NCBI RefSeq assembly: GCF_017874255.1
Contig: NZ_JAGGLD010000002.1
Span: 248,001 to 312,000 of the forward strand
From: Paenibacillus shirakamiensis
Lineage (GTDB): Bacteria > Bacillota > Bacilli > Paenibacillales > Paenibacillaceae
DNA: 64,000 nucleotides
Direction: 5' to 3'
Shown: positions 1 through 8,996 of the stretch, piece by piece
How the letters are laid out: every line of letters starts with the position of its first letter
How positions within the stretch are numbered: position 1 is the first letter of the stretch
The notes under the pieces: model-generated
What the model was told of the DNA's origin: nothing
The model's database searches: none
Seen by the model: the letters and a program-made list of their open reading frames with translations, nothing else
Program-made: the position numbers and the translations under genes

Positions 1-325
1 GCTTACCATCTGCATGTGAAGCTAAGACGGAACCAAATACCCCCATCTTAATCAGCCAATTAGCTGCCATAGCAAACCAGAAAAAAGCATAAGCACCGAA
101 CGCGGTCATACCGAACGTATTGTTGCGCTTCGAGTCTTGAATGCAAGCGAACAACTGAGCGAAAGCTCCAAGGAATAGTGCCCAAGGTACTGCATAGCTT
201 AGCCCTGAAGTGATTTCTAATTTTTGCGACGATGCTACCAAGGTAACAATCGCAAGTCCGAACAATCCCATAGCGCTGGGATCTGCGTTAATAATTTTAA
301 CTTTCTGCTGTAATTCGTGCTGCAT
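1..325 (-). CDS. Acetate uptake transporter (GPR1/FUN34/YaaH family), C-terminus missing
   Basis: The reading frame starts at an ATG at 323-325, preceded by GAGGC at 331-336, and runs off the left edge of the window. The visible ~108 residues begin MQHELQQKVKIINADPSAMG and contain the family's early 'NADPSAMGLFGLA' stretch, followed by hydrophobic helices and an 'AYAFFWFA' stretch like the family's conserved 'AYGAFW' helix. The family consists of six-helix membrane proteins that take up acetate or succinate with protons. The match is by motif recognition on a partial protein; substrate is inferred. Confidence 0.75.
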   Translation of the reverse strand, partial: MQHELQQKVKIINADPSAMGLFGLAIVTLVASSQKLEITSGLSYAVPWALFLGAFAQLFACIQDSKRNNTFGMTAFGAYAFFWFAMAANWLIKMGVFGSVLASHADGK

Positions 326-525
326 ATAGAGCCTCCAGTATATTGTTTCTCTGTCTAGTATTTGTTCCACTCCCGGAACACACCTGACCTATTGTAACGG
401 AAAGAAGTCCGATAGAAAAGAACTATTTTATGGTCTATTTCTCATGCGGCTGAGGATGGGATACTCTATAATTAATGTAAGCGTACGCAATATATTAGAT
501 TCAGGAAGAGAGGTTAGCCTTTAAA

Positions 526-987
526 TTGATACAGCTATTTCAATATAATGCAGAGGTCCGAAACGAGTGGTTTGATCTATGCAAGCATATCTCTAAGGAA
601 GAGCTCACGCGTACTAGAATTGGGGGAGTGGGCAGTATTTTATATACACTCTTTCATGTGGCAGATGTTGAATACAGCTGGGTCCGGGGTATTCAGGGCA
701 AGCCAGATATCGTAGTGAATTATGAGGAATATAAAAGTCTGGAACAGGTTAGACACTTATCCAGTTCATGGAATCAAGAAACGTTGGAGTTCCTCCACAC
801 ATGGACGGAGGATCGAGATACATTCGTCACCCAAGTTAGTTGGCACAAAGATATCTACACCGAGGGTGAAATTTTAAGGCATGTTATTGCTCATGAAATT
901 CATCATATGGGTCAACTCTCTATCTGGACTAGGGAACTTGAAATTAAGCCCGTATCCGCAAATTTTATTGGAAGATCCCTTCGTTAA
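526..987 (+). CDS. DinB-family (DinB/YfiT-like) metal-binding protein
   Basis: The 153-residue protein has the length of the DinB four-helix-bundle family. Histidine 44 ('TLFHVADVE') and the C-terminal 'HVIAHEIHHMGQL' supply the three-histidine metal site typical of the family. The start is a TTG at 526 with a GGAAGAGAGG ribosome binding site at 504-513; no ATG fits. It is monocistronic, followed by a hairpin terminator. Family members include DNA-damage-induced proteins and thiol transferases, but the specific reaction cannot be told from sequence. Confidence 0.85.
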   Translation: MIQLFQYNAEVRNEWFDLCKHISKEELTRTRIGGVGSILYTLFHVADVEYSWVRGIQGKPDIVVNYEEYKSLEQVRHLSSSWNQETLEFLHTWTEDRDTFVTQVSWHKDIYTEGEILRHVIAHEIHHMGQLSIWTRELEIKPVSANFIGRSLR

Positions 988-1058
988 CCGGCCTATTCAC
1001 AACATGCACTTTTCATTCGAAAGCAATCCATTTGGGTCCATCTTTGTTCAATATTAAG

Positions 1059-1102
1059 AACCTAGATCCTTCCTATAGGTAAGAGAAAGGAGCTAGGTTT
1101 TT
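1059..1102 (+). terminator. Rho-independent terminator after the DinB gene
   Basis: AACCTAG at 1059-1065 pairs with CTAGGTT at 1093-1099, extended by TCCTT/AAGGA, and is followed by a short T run. Confidence 0.7.
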
Positions 1103-1165
1103 AATAAGATAATAGTTAATAAAAAATATTGATTAAACATGTCTATCAACTGAACTACTATAACA

Positions 1166-2296
1166 CTAAAGGCTTAACTCGTAAGTATGACCTAGTCTTT
1201 CCAGGTATATTATGTTCGCTACCCGTTTAACCCACTTCAACCGATCGCCAGAATTCTGGATATCCATAGGATCGCTTTCTTCAAGTTTCTTCTGCTCCTC
1301 TGGGGAGAGTAACTTCTTGTAAAACTCCGTTGCTGTATGGTTATTCACGTGATATCCAACAAGTATCGCTGACCTACTTAATTTCATTACAATTAGATCA
1401 TCATAGACAGCCTCAACTGTAAAAGGCTCCTCTATTTTCATTAAAGCAACCATGTTATATTCTAGGCGAATATTTCCTGAGGGCTGGACAAGCAATACAC
1501 GGGTTCCATCTATCATAACTGCATCTTTATCTGTGTTCATTAGTGTCTGCGTACTCTTTGTAGAGACGTAAGCTGTGGTTATCTTTCGGACTACCTTGCT
1601 TCCTTGGATTAAGTATTGATGATAATCATCATGAATGGATGGCTCACCATAATTGTCATGAATAGATACAAATATACTACCTGAGATAGGGCGGATTTGA
1701 AGTAGCGCCGTACCCTTGTTTCCTTTGAATTTAGGTAGTTGATCATCGATTTGCAAAGGTTTGCTATTAGATTTAGAAATATACAACTTTCTTTGCTGAT
1801 AACTTATCCAAGCTGTCGTGTCCCCATAGCTAGATTGAATTAGACTATCATCTCCTTGGAGATCTATACGATTTTTTTGCCAATTTAACTCATAACCTAA
1901 TGCTATGGCAATAGACCGAAGCGGAATATAGACTTGTCCTCCCTTTATATAAGGTGAAGCTACAAGACTTGAGGTAACTTCATTGAGTCTCATATGTCTA
2001 GAATTCAGTTTAAATACCGCTTTTCCTGTTGGAGAAAGTGTTGTGATCGACCGGCTAGTAGCATCCCATAACACCTTACAGTTAAGACTTTGCGATAACT
2101 CTCTAACCGCTATGAATGTATTACCTTTGCTAACCGTAGGATGTATTCCAAGAGGCTTACCATTCAATAATACTTCTGTGTCCGAAGCGACAGCAGCTGA
2201 ACTCAGTTGATTGCCCACAACAAGTAACACCATCATAAAGAAAACAGTTGTGAGAATAGCCTTTTTAGCAATCTTATAACGATAGAAAGTGTGCAT
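1166..2296 (-). CDS. Secreted stalk-domain protein (copper amine oxidase N-terminal-like domain)
   Basis: The 376-residue protein starts with a signal peptide (basic start, hydrophobic residues ~14-32, 'SSAAVA' cleavage region). Residues ~42-146 match the copper-amine-oxidase N-domain repeat common in Paenibacillus secreted proteins: 'VLLNGKPLG', 'FIAVRELSQSL', 'VLWDATSRSI', then 'VYIPLRSIAIALGY' and 'LNWQKNRIDL'. The remaining ~230 residues are predicted beta-rich and unrecognised. No copper-oxidase catalytic domain is present, so an enzyme activity is not implied; a cell-surface or envelope role is inferred. Confidence 0.8.
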   Translation of the reverse strand: MHTFYRYKIAKKAILTTVFFMMVLLVVGNQLSSAAVASDTEVLLNGKPLGIHPTVSKGNTFIAVRELSQSLNCKVLWDATSRSITTLSPTGKAVFKLNSRHMRLNEVTSSLVASPYIKGGQVYIPLRSIAIALGYELNWQKNRIDLQGDDSLIQSSYGDTTAWISYQQRKLYISKSNSKPLQIDDQLPKFKGNKGTALLQIRPISGSIFVSIHDNYGEPSIHDDYHQYLIQGSKVVRKITTAYVSTKSTQTLMNTDKDAVMIDGTRVLLVQPSGNIRLEYNMVALMKIEEPFTVEAVYDDLIVMKLSRSAILVGYHVNNHTATEFYKKLLSPEEQKKLEESDPMDIQNSGDRLKWVKRVANIIYLERLGHTYELSL

Positions 2297-2392
2297 ATTT
2301 CATCCCCCTTTATATGCTATAGAACGTATATTATGATAAATAGTTGCTTATTTTCTATAAATTACATATTTATCTTACTTGAATGCATAGAT

Positions 2393-2430
2393 AAAAAAAA
2401 CCGCCTCTCCATATTTATGGATTAGCGGCT
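2393..2430 (-). terminator. Terminator of the M29 aminopeptidase gene
   Basis: On the minus strand a GC hairpin (arms GCCGC and GCGGT, with CCAT/ATGG inside) is followed by eight T. It lies 30 bp downstream of the aminopeptidase stop codon. Confidence 0.75.
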
Positions 2431-2460
2431 ATAATACAATAGCTCTTCGTTCTCGTCTAA

Positions 2461-3702
2461 TTAGATACTTGTGTCTACCCAATTCCCATTACGGAATACG
2501 GGTTCTACCGTACCGTCTGCTAATTCACCATCGATAGACAGCTCTGCGGAACCGATCATAAAGTCCACATGAGTTAAACTCGTATTGCCACCCTGCGCTA
2601 ACAGGTCCTCTTTAGACAGTTTCGTACCGCCTTCGATGTTCACCGGATAACAGCTTCCTAGGGCAAAATGGCACGAGGCATTCTCATCAATACCCGTATT
2701 ATAAAACACGCGATTCAGCTGTGAGATAGGTGAATTGTGGGGCACTAAGGCCACTTCACCTAAGTAAGATGCTCCCTCATCTGTCTCTAAGAGTGAGGTT
2801 AGGTGCTCACGACCTGTATCCGCGTCATAAGCCGTTACTTTGCCATCGGTGAACTTAAGCTTTATCCCCTCGACTAATCGACCATTCAAATTCAGCGGTA
2901 GTGTACTCGCTACCGTACCGTTCACGCCAGTTCGCTTAGGCATAGTATAGATTTCCTCTGTGGGCATATTGGCTACAAAGTATATTCCTTTTTCATTCTC
3001 ATCGCCCCCGCCCAGCCATAGATGTCCTTCGGGAAGCTCCACACTCAGATCGGTACCTGGTGCCACATAATGAAGACGCTTATATCGCTTCAGATTCATG
3101 CGTTCTTGACTCTTTTTAAGATGAGCAATATGCTCTCTCCATGCAGCTACAGGATCTCCACCATCTACCCGATTCATCTGGAAAATAGCATTCCACATCG
3201 CTTCAATCCGCTGTTCTTCTGGCAAATCTGCGAATACTTTATTCGCCCAAGCTTGCGTTGGTGCTTTGATCAAAGACCAGCTGATTAGATTGTTGCGTAC
3301 GTATCTGGAATAATTCTCACGAGCCACGGCTGCTGCCCGTACTGCTGTGGAGACTTTGGAAGAATCAATCCCTTTATATAGTTCAGGATCAGGCACTTTG
3401 ATATGTAATATTGCTCCGCCGCCCTCAGCGAGCTGCTCCATTGTATCCGCCTGCCACTTTGGATAGTAACCAAAGGAATCCTCAGGAGCTTTCTCATAAC
3501 GAATGCGTGAAATATGTTCATCTTCAAAGTCTACCTGAACGTACTTAGCTCCTGCTTCATAAGCTTTGGCTACAATTTTCCGGGTTAGCTCTACCGCCTC
3601 AAGAGGCGACTGAACAATCAAGACTTGTCCAGGTTGAATGTTCACACCTACTTTTACTACAAGGTCTGCATATTGCTCCAGCAAAGTATCGAAGTCTCTC
3701 AT
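2461..3702 (-). CDS. M29-family aminopeptidase (AmpS/aminopeptidase T type)
   Basis: The protein is 413 residues from the ATG at 3702, which has a GGAGG site at 3711-3715; an upstream in-frame start at 3771 lacks one. Family hallmarks are the N-terminal 'VGVNIQPGQVLIVQSP' strand and the C-terminal metal-binding region with 'EVALVPHNSPI', 'NTGIDENASCHFALG' and 'THVDFMIGSAELSIDG'. M29 enzymes are cytoplasmic dimetal exopeptidases of ~410 residues. Monocistronic, with its own terminator. Confidence 0.93.
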   Translation of the reverse strand: MRDFDTLLEQYADLVVKVGVNIQPGQVLIVQSPLEAVELTRKIVAKAYEAGAKYVQVDFEDEHISRIRYEKAPEDSFGYYPKWQADTMEQLAEGGGAILHIKVPDPELYKGIDSSKVSTAVRAAAVARENYSRYVRNNLISWSLIKAPTQAWANKVFADLPEEQRIEAMWNAIFQMNRVDGGDPVAAWREHIAHLKKSQERMNLKRYKRLHYVAPGTDLSVELPEGHLWLGGGDENEKGIYFVANMPTEEIYTMPKRTGVNGTVASTLPLNLNGRLVEGIKLKFTDGKVTAYDADTGREHLTSLLETDEGASYLGEVALVPHNSPISQLNRVFYNTGIDENASCHFALGSCYPVNIEGGTKLSKEDLLAQGGNTSLTHVDFMIGSAELSIDGELADGTVEPVFRNGNWVDTSI

Positions 3703-3840
3703 CGCTGTTTCCTCCATCCCTTTAGAATATCTATTCATTTTATCATGAAACTCGGGGAAGAGAACAAACACAAAGGGAGTGTGGCAAGCTTTTCACCTGC
3801 ACTCCTCCCCGGACCTGTCAAATATATATTATCTATTGTT

Positions 3841-5916
3841 TTAAGAACGTCTAGCTGAAGAACGATACATTAAATATAAGAAATAAGGGCCACCGATTAA
3901 AGTAATGAGTAGACCTGATGGAATATCCCTAGGCACTACAATGGTCCTACCAACCCCATCAGCGAGTACAAGCAGTGTGGCTCCTAGCAAGCTGGATAAA
4001 ATCACGGATTTTCGAGTATGATGCCCGGTCAGCAACCTTACCATATGAGGCACCATTAATCCTAGGAAACCAATTGTCCCGACACAGGCTACAGCCCCTG
4101 CCGCTAGTAGTACCCCAACGGTCATGGCAAGCAGTCTTGTCCGGCGAACCGGCAGACCGAGTCCCGTAGAACTCGCATCATCAAATACAAGGAGATCAAA
4201 TCGACGAGCCAACCAAAGAGCAATAGGGACAAGGACAACGAGAAACACAGCGATCGTATAGACTTGATCCCAGCTTCTTGCATACGTACTTCCTGTCAGC
4301 CAAATATAGGCGGTGCTGCCGTATAGGGAACCTTTTATGATCAAAGCCTGAATTCCCGCTGCACCCATGGCAGACACTGCGATTCCTAACAGAATCAGGA
4401 CCGAAGGATTTAATCCCTTACGCCATGCGAATACGAAGACAAGAACTGCCGCTAAAAGCGCTCCTACTACTGCCGCGATGGGAAGCAGGGATACAGGGAT
4501 TTCAGGCCAAGCGACCAAGACGAGCAAGGCTCCGAATCCAGCTCCAGAAGTCACACCGAGAATGGAAGCGTCCGCAAGCGGATTACGGACTGCACTTTGG
4601 ATAAGCACTCCACTCACAGACAAAGCTATTCCTGCACCGGCAGCAACTAGTGTCCGAGGTAAGCGGATTTTCATAACCGTATAGGAAGCTGCACCATCCG
4701 AACCCATTAGAGCCTTGATTAGCTCTGCGAAGCTTACAGAAGATTGCCCTCCGAACATTAAAGATAGGAACACGATTGTAAGAATAAGAACAGTTAAGCC
4801 ACCTACCAACAACGCAAAAGGAATTCGGTTCGCTTTTCCTCCCACAGCCATCGAACTTTGACCAGGTGAACCTGCAATTCCTTTCATCTTGGTAAGAACA
4901 AGCCAGATGAGCCAAGGTGCTCCAATCAGAGCCATCACAGCTCCCACCGGTAGTTCTCCTGAGCCGGTCGTACTGCGGATTATTCTCGCCACAACATCCG
5001 CGCCCGTCAGAAGAACAGCTCCCCATACGATTGAACCTACTATGAGCCAGCGATGCTTACGGAACCCCGTCAGACGCACCAGATGGGGCGCAACTAATCC
5101 AACAAAACCTACAGGACCAATTACACTTACGATTACAGAAGCTAACACTACAGAGATAGCTAGACCTGCAAATCTAGTTAGCCCTACTTTTTGACCTAAG
5201 GAAGCCGATGTCGCCTCGTCCAAGTTCATTACATCGAATTGACGACTATAGAGCAGAGCCACTACGATCGCCCCAGTTATCCATGGCCAAGCATACACGA
5301 CCCCTTTCCAATCATTCTGCACAAGCGAACCCGATCCCCAAAGGAAGAGAGACTGTGTCTCCTGAGCATAGAAAATATGAATTGCCCCCGTGAACGAACC
5401 TAAGACCATGGAGACGATCATCCCTGCCAATGCCAAACGTACAGGTGTACTTTTTCTCCCTCCCCCAAGTCCATAAGCTGCAGCTGCCGAGACGCTGCCC
5501 CCTATAGCCGCCCATAGAAATGGAGATTGGTGAAGTAATGTAGGGAACATAACCGTTCCAAGGACAACCATAAAATAAGCCCCTGCATTAATACCCAACG
5601 TATCCGAGGCCGCTAAGGGATTTTTGGTAACCGTCTGCAGTAGTGCTCCAGCTACCGCAAGTGCCGCACCGGATAATAAGCCGATGAGAGTCCTGGGCAT
5701 GCGAATATCCCAGATTAAATGATGCTCTAACTTGTCCTGTCTATGTAGTAACGCCTCCATAACCGTAGGCAGAGAAATTTGCGCCTCCCCATAACACAAA
5801 CTTAAGAAAAATAACAGGAAGAGGGCAGCTATGCCGCCCCCTATCATAGCTATAATTCTCCACTGCATTCCTTGGTCAGTACATGTAGGCTTCGTGGCCT
5901 TCATCAATGTACTCAT
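3841..5916 (-). CDS. Ferric-siderophore ABC permease, fused double FecCD domain (FhuB-like)
   Basis: The 691-residue membrane protein is two FecCD permease domains in tandem. Each half repeats the signature: 'RMPRTLIGLLSGAALAVAGALLQ' region near residue 75 and 'RLPRTLVAAGAGIALSVSGVLIQ' region near 420, and 'GPVGFVGLVAPHLVRL' near 270 matched by 'GTIGFLGLMVPHMVRLL' near 615. A single such polypeptide replaces the usual permease heterodimer, as in FhuB. Its start overlaps the stop of the binding-protein gene by four bases (ATGA), showing translational coupling. No ATPase gene lies in the window, so a shared ATPase elsewhere is inferred. Confidence 0.93.
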   Translation of the reverse strand: MSTLMKATKPTCTDQGMQWRIIAMIGGGIAALFLLFFLSLCYGEAQISLPTVMEALLHRQDKLEHHLIWDIRMPRTLIGLLSGAALAVAGALLQTVTKNPLAASDTLGINAGAYFMVVLGTVMFPTLLHQSPFLWAAIGGSVSAAAAYGLGGGRKSTPVRLALAGMIVSMVLGSFTGAIHIFYAQETQSLFLWGSGSLVQNDWKGVVYAWPWITGAIVVALLYSRQFDVMNLDEATSASLGQKVGLTRFAGLAISVVLASVIVSVIGPVGFVGLVAPHLVRLTGFRKHRWLIVGSIVWGAVLLTGADVVARIIRSTTGSGELPVGAVMALIGAPWLIWLVLTKMKGIAGSPGQSSMAVGGKANRIPFALLVGGLTVLILTIVFLSLMFGGQSSVSFAELIKALMGSDGAASYTVMKIRLPRTLVAAGAGIALSVSGVLIQSAVRNPLADASILGVTSGAGFGALLVLVAWPEIPVSLLPIAAVVGALLAAVLVFVFAWRKGLNPSVLILLGIAVSAMGAAGIQALIIKGSLYGSTAYIWLTGSTYARSWDQVYTIAVFLVVLVPIALWLARRFDLLVFDDASSTGLGLPVRRTRLLAMTVGVLLAAGAVACVGTIGFLGLMVPHMVRLLTGHHTRKSVILSSLLGATLLVLADGVGRTIVVPRDIPSGLLITLIGGPYFLYLMYRSSARRS

Positions 5917-6896
5917 TTGGTAATCACACCTACAACTTGGTCAACCAGCACTTTAGAAGAAATCGGTCCCCCGAATGTCCAAGTCGAGCCATCCAACGGA
6001 TAGGTGCGTTTTTCTTGAACAAACTTTAAGCCATTCCATACCGTATTCTTTTTCATACTTGCGCCGAACACATCATCATCTTTTTGTACAATGTAGATAA
6101 AGTTCGAGGACTGAACTGCCGGAAGAGCCTCAATAGTGGTTGTAGTGAACCCATATTTCTCTACCTTCTCTGGCTTCCAATCATTGATCATTCCAGTGCG
6201 TGCCAGCGTCTCTGCAACGACTGAATTATTCGTGAACAGACGTAGGGATACCGCATTCTGATATGTAAAAGCTTGCGTTAACACGTAATGAAAGTCTGAT
6301 TTCCCAGCAGCGGCTAGTTTCGTCTTCGCTTCTTCATAGTGTTTATTTAAATCTGCAAGAACTTGGTCACCCTCTTTGGTCTTGCCTACAGCTAAGGCAA
6401 TGTTCTTGAAAATTCGTTCCATCGCAGCGTAATCATATCCTTCATTATTGTACGGATCATATTGAATAGTCGGTGCAATTGCTTTGAGTTGATCATACAT
6501 CCCATCCACATTATCTCCATTGGTAACAATCAAATCTGGCTTTAATGCCGCGATGGCTTCCAAATTAGGTTCGGAACGATCTCCTACATCCTTTACATCT
6601 TTCCCAAGTGCCGCTTCATTCGTTACCCAAGTCGAATACCCTTTGTTGTCAGCATTTCCAACAGGCTGAACACCTAGCGCTATCAGATCTTCTGTGAATG
6701 TCCATTCCAATACCACTACGCGCTTTGCAGGTTGATCTAGCTTCAGTTCACCTTTATCATGCTTAATGGTGATTGAAGTCGTAGACTCTGGGCTTGTTGC
6801 AGGTTCGCTTGCCTTAGAATCACTTTTACTTCCACAAGCGGATACTAATGCTGCTATAAGCATAAGTACAACGAACAATTGAATACGTTTGGTCAT
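5913..6896 (-). CDS. Iron-siderophore ABC transporter substrate-binding lipoprotein
   Basis: The 327-residue protein has a lipoprotein signal with lipobox 'LVSAC', cysteine 21. The mature part has the class III binding-protein pattern: 'PKRVVVLEWTFTEDLIALGV'-type N-lobe start, 'NLEAIAALKPDLIVTN', a long linking helix ('MERIFKNIALAVGKTKEGDQVLADL') and 'IEALPAVQSSNFIYI' in the C lobe. It is first in a two-gene operon with the fused permease. Two perfect Fur palindromes lie upstream, so iron repression is strongly indicated. Which siderophore is bound cannot be told. Confidence 0.92.
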   Translation of the reverse strand: MTKRIQLFVVLMLIAALVSACGSKSDSKASEPATSPESTTSITIKHDKGELKLDQPAKRVVVLEWTFTEDLIALGVQPVGNADNKGYSTWVTNEAALGKDVKDVGDRSEPNLEAIAALKPDLIVTNGDNVDGMYDQLKAIAPTIQYDPYNNEGYDYAAMERIFKNIALAVGKTKEGDQVLADLNKHYEEAKTKLAAAGKSDFHYVLTQAFTYQNAVSLRLFTNNSVVAETLARTGMINDWKPEKVEKYGFTTTTIEALPAVQSSNFIYIVQKDDDVFGASMKKNTVWNGLKFVQEKRTYPLDGSTWTFGGPISSKVLVDQVVGVITK

Positions 6897-6931
6897 GTAG
6901 ATCTATCCCCTAATCCATTAAAATTGAGTAA

Positions 6932-6946
6932 TGATAATGATTATCA
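6932..6946. promoter_or_regulatory. Fur box, downstream copy
   Basis: TGATAATGATTATCA is a perfect 7-1-7 Fur palindrome. It lies between the transcription start predicted for the siderophore-binding-protein operon and its start codon at 6896. Confidence 0.9.
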
Positions 6947-6965
6947 ATGAACCCTCTGAGTATTG

Positions 6966-6994
6966 ATGATAATGATTATCAGTGATAATGTCAA
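6966..6994 (-). promoter_or_regulatory. Sigma-A promoter with overlapping second Fur box
   Basis: Reading the minus strand, TTGACA (6989-6994) and TATCAT (6966-6971) are separated by 17 bases. A second perfect Fur palindrome TGATAATGATTATCA at 6967-6981 covers the -10 and half the spacer. It is 35 bp from the first box, so repression by iron-loaded Fur is expected. Confidence 0.9.
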
Positions 6995-6998
6995 CAAC

Positions 6999-7027
6999 AA
7001 AAAAACTGCACGTTTATTAAAACATGC
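6999..7027 (-). terminator. Terminator of exoA
   Basis: GCATGTTT and AAACGTGC (minus strand) form a hairpin followed by a run of seven T. It separates exoA from the Fur-controlled promoter. Confidence 0.65.
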
Positions 7028-7122
7028 AATTTCTTGTATATTTATAAGATCAAATTGAAATAAGAAGTGAAAAGAAACAAAAAGAAGTAAAAAAAAGAAA
7101 TGATGTGCTCTTCTTACTAACA

Positions 7123-7887
7123 CTACACTTTTATTTCGTTTATCTCTAAAATTACCGGACAATGATCGCTTCCTAACACATGACAATCGATACGAGCATC
7201 CTGAATTTGTGGAGCAAGTCTAGCTGAAGCCAGCCAATAGTCGATACGCCAACCCACATTGCGTTCTCGCACTTTTGGCATATTGGACCACCAGCTATAG
7301 ACGTCTGTCCGATCGGGATACAACGTTCTGAACGTATCCATGAAACCTGCGCCTAAGAGATCGGTCATCCGTCCCCGTTCCTCCAAGGTAAACCCAGAGT
7401 TTCCACGGTTTCCTTTATAATTCTTCAAATCTATTTCCTGATGGGCTACATTTAAATCCCCACATACAAGCACAGGTTTTATTGTATCTAACTGCTGCAC
7501 ATAGGTACGGAAGCGATCCTCCCATTCCAACCGATACGCTAACCGTGACAGATCTCGTTTGGCATTGGGTGTATAGACATTCACTAGATAAAATCCTTCG
7601 AACTCTAACGTAAGCATTCGGCCTTCTGGTTCGTGATCTTCTTCCATTCCATAGCGTACGGTGAGCGGCTCTATTTTAGTGAATACAGCCGTTCCCGAAT
7701 AGCCCTTTTTTTGCGCATAATTCCAGTATTGATAGTAAGGTTCATCATACTCTAACTGAATTTGTCCCTCTTGTAGCTTCGTCTCCTGCACACAGAAGAT
7801 GTCTGCCTGTTCCGTCGCAAAATAATCCTTAAACCCTTTATTCACACAGGCCCGAAGACCATTCACATTCCATGAAATCAATTTCAT
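7123..7887 (-). CDS. exoA: Exodeoxyribonuclease III / AP endonuclease
   Basis: The 254-residue protein matches the Xth/ExoA family throughout: 'MKLISWNVNGLRA', 'FCVQETKLQ' with the metal-binding Glu, 'VNVYTPNA', 'GDLNVAHQEIDL' and the C-terminal 'GSDHCPV' catalytic Asp-His. The 'RIDYWLAS' segment is also typical. The enzyme cleaves DNA 5' to abasic sites in base excision repair. GAGGGGG precedes the ATG by five bases. Monocistronic. Confidence 0.96.
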   Translation of the reverse strand: MKLISWNVNGLRACVNKGFKDYFATEQADIFCVQETKLQEGQIQLEYDEPYYQYWNYAQKKGYSGTAVFTKIEPLTVRYGMEEDHEPEGRMLTLEFEGFYLVNVYTPNAKRDLSRLAYRLEWEDRFRTYVQQLDTIKPVLVCGDLNVAHQEIDLKNYKGNRGNSGFTLEERGRMTDLLGAGFMDTFRTLYPDRTDVYSWWSNMPKVRERNVGWRIDYWLASARLAPQIQDARIDCHVLGSDHCPVILEINEIKV

Positions 7888-8029
7888 AATATCCCCCTCA
7901 TCGCATCCAATCGCTCATCAATTCTAGCATAATCAACCCATAGCATAGGAGGAAAATCGTACCTTACATACAAAAACAGCGTACAGAAAATAATAGAGCT
8001 GCTGCCTTTCCATACAATCCATATAATAA

Positions 8030-8071
8030 AAAAAGGACCTTACTGTCCCTTTAGGACAATAGATCCCTTTA
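8030..8071 (-). terminator. Terminator of the epimerase operon
   Basis: An imperfect hairpin (TTGTCC/GGACAG core, flanking GGATC/GGTCC) is followed by seven T on the minus strand, just after the epimerase stop. Confidence 0.65.
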
Positions 8072-8080
8072 TCTCTTAAT

Positions 8081-8965
8081 CTATAAAATATTACGCAGCG
8101 TCTCCTGAATCATCGGGAACTTAAATACATACCCTGCTCGCTCTAAGCGATCTGGCATAACCCAGCGGCTCTTAAGGACAAGCTCTGTCTCTGTCCCAAT
8201 GAATAGAGCACCCATCTCTAACATCCAAGCGGGAGAAGGTAATCCTACCTTCACATGCAGTACTTCACGGAACTGCTTCATCAGTTCCCGGTTCGTTATC
8301 GGATTCGGCGAAGAACAGTTGATCACACCGGTAATGTCCTCATGGGCCTGGATGAACCTTACGATCTCGAATAAATCCGCGATATGAATCCAACTGAATT
8401 TCTGATTACCGTTACCTTGAGGACCTCCTAATCCCCACCGAACAAGATTTCGAATCGGCTCTATAACTCCGCCATGAGGTCCAAGGACAATCGCAATGCG
8501 CAAGGCAACCTGCCTTGTCTCTGGACGCTCATAGTGAAAGAACATTTCTTCCCAAGCTTTGGCTACCTCCACCGAAAATCCAGAACCCAACTCCCCTTGC
8601 TCTTCAGTCATCGGGCGATCTTCAGCATGACGATAGATTGTTGCTGTACTCGAATTAAGCCACAATTTGGGCGGCACAGCGCAGGCTTGCACAGCTTGTC
8701 CAAGAATAGCTGTCGTTCTCTTTCTAGAATCCATGATCTCTTTCTTATTCGCCTCATGATATCGGCAATTCACTGATTTCCCAGCCAGATTAATCAGCAT
8801 TTCTGAACCTTCAAGTGCAGACCTGATGGCTTGTGCGTCATCCCAGCTTACCGACTTAGGATGTCTTGAGATTAGGATAACCTCATAGCCGAGCTTCTGA
8901 AATTCCTGCTCAAAGTAGGTTCCAACGAACCCTGTACCCCCTGCCAAAATGATTTTACCCTTCAC
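8081..8965 (-). CDS. TIGR01777-family NAD(P)-dependent epimerase (YfcH-like)
   Basis: The 294-residue protein starts with the dinucleotide-binding 'ILAGGTGFVGTYF' and contains 'LINLAGKSVNCRY', 'RKRTTAIL', 'LNSSTATIYRH', 'VALRIAIVLG' and 'FSWIHIADL', the hallmarks of the TIGR01777 branch of extended short-chain dehydrogenases. The C-terminal 'KSRWVMPDRLERAGYVFKFP' is also typical. The start is GTG with GGAGGG six bases upstream. It follows the DUF4188 gene by 31 bases and probably shares its transcript. Physiological substrate unknown. Confidence 0.92.
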   Translation of the reverse strand: MKGKIILAGGTGFVGTYFEQEFQKLGYEVILISRHPKSVSWDDAQAIRSALEGSEMLINLAGKSVNCRYHEANKKEIMDSRKRTTAILGQAVQACAVPPKLWLNSSTATIYRHAEDRPMTEEQGELGSGFSVEVAKAWEEMFFHYERPETRQVALRIAIVLGPHGGVIEPIRNLVRWGLGGPQGNGNQKFSWIHIADLFEIVRFIQAHEDITGVINCSSPNPITNRELMKQFREVLHVKVGLPSPAWMLEMGALFIGTETELVLKSRWVMPDRLERAGYVFKFPMIQETLRNIL

Positions 8966-8996
8966 TTTGTTCCCTCCAGTCTTCTTCCTTGCTGTC

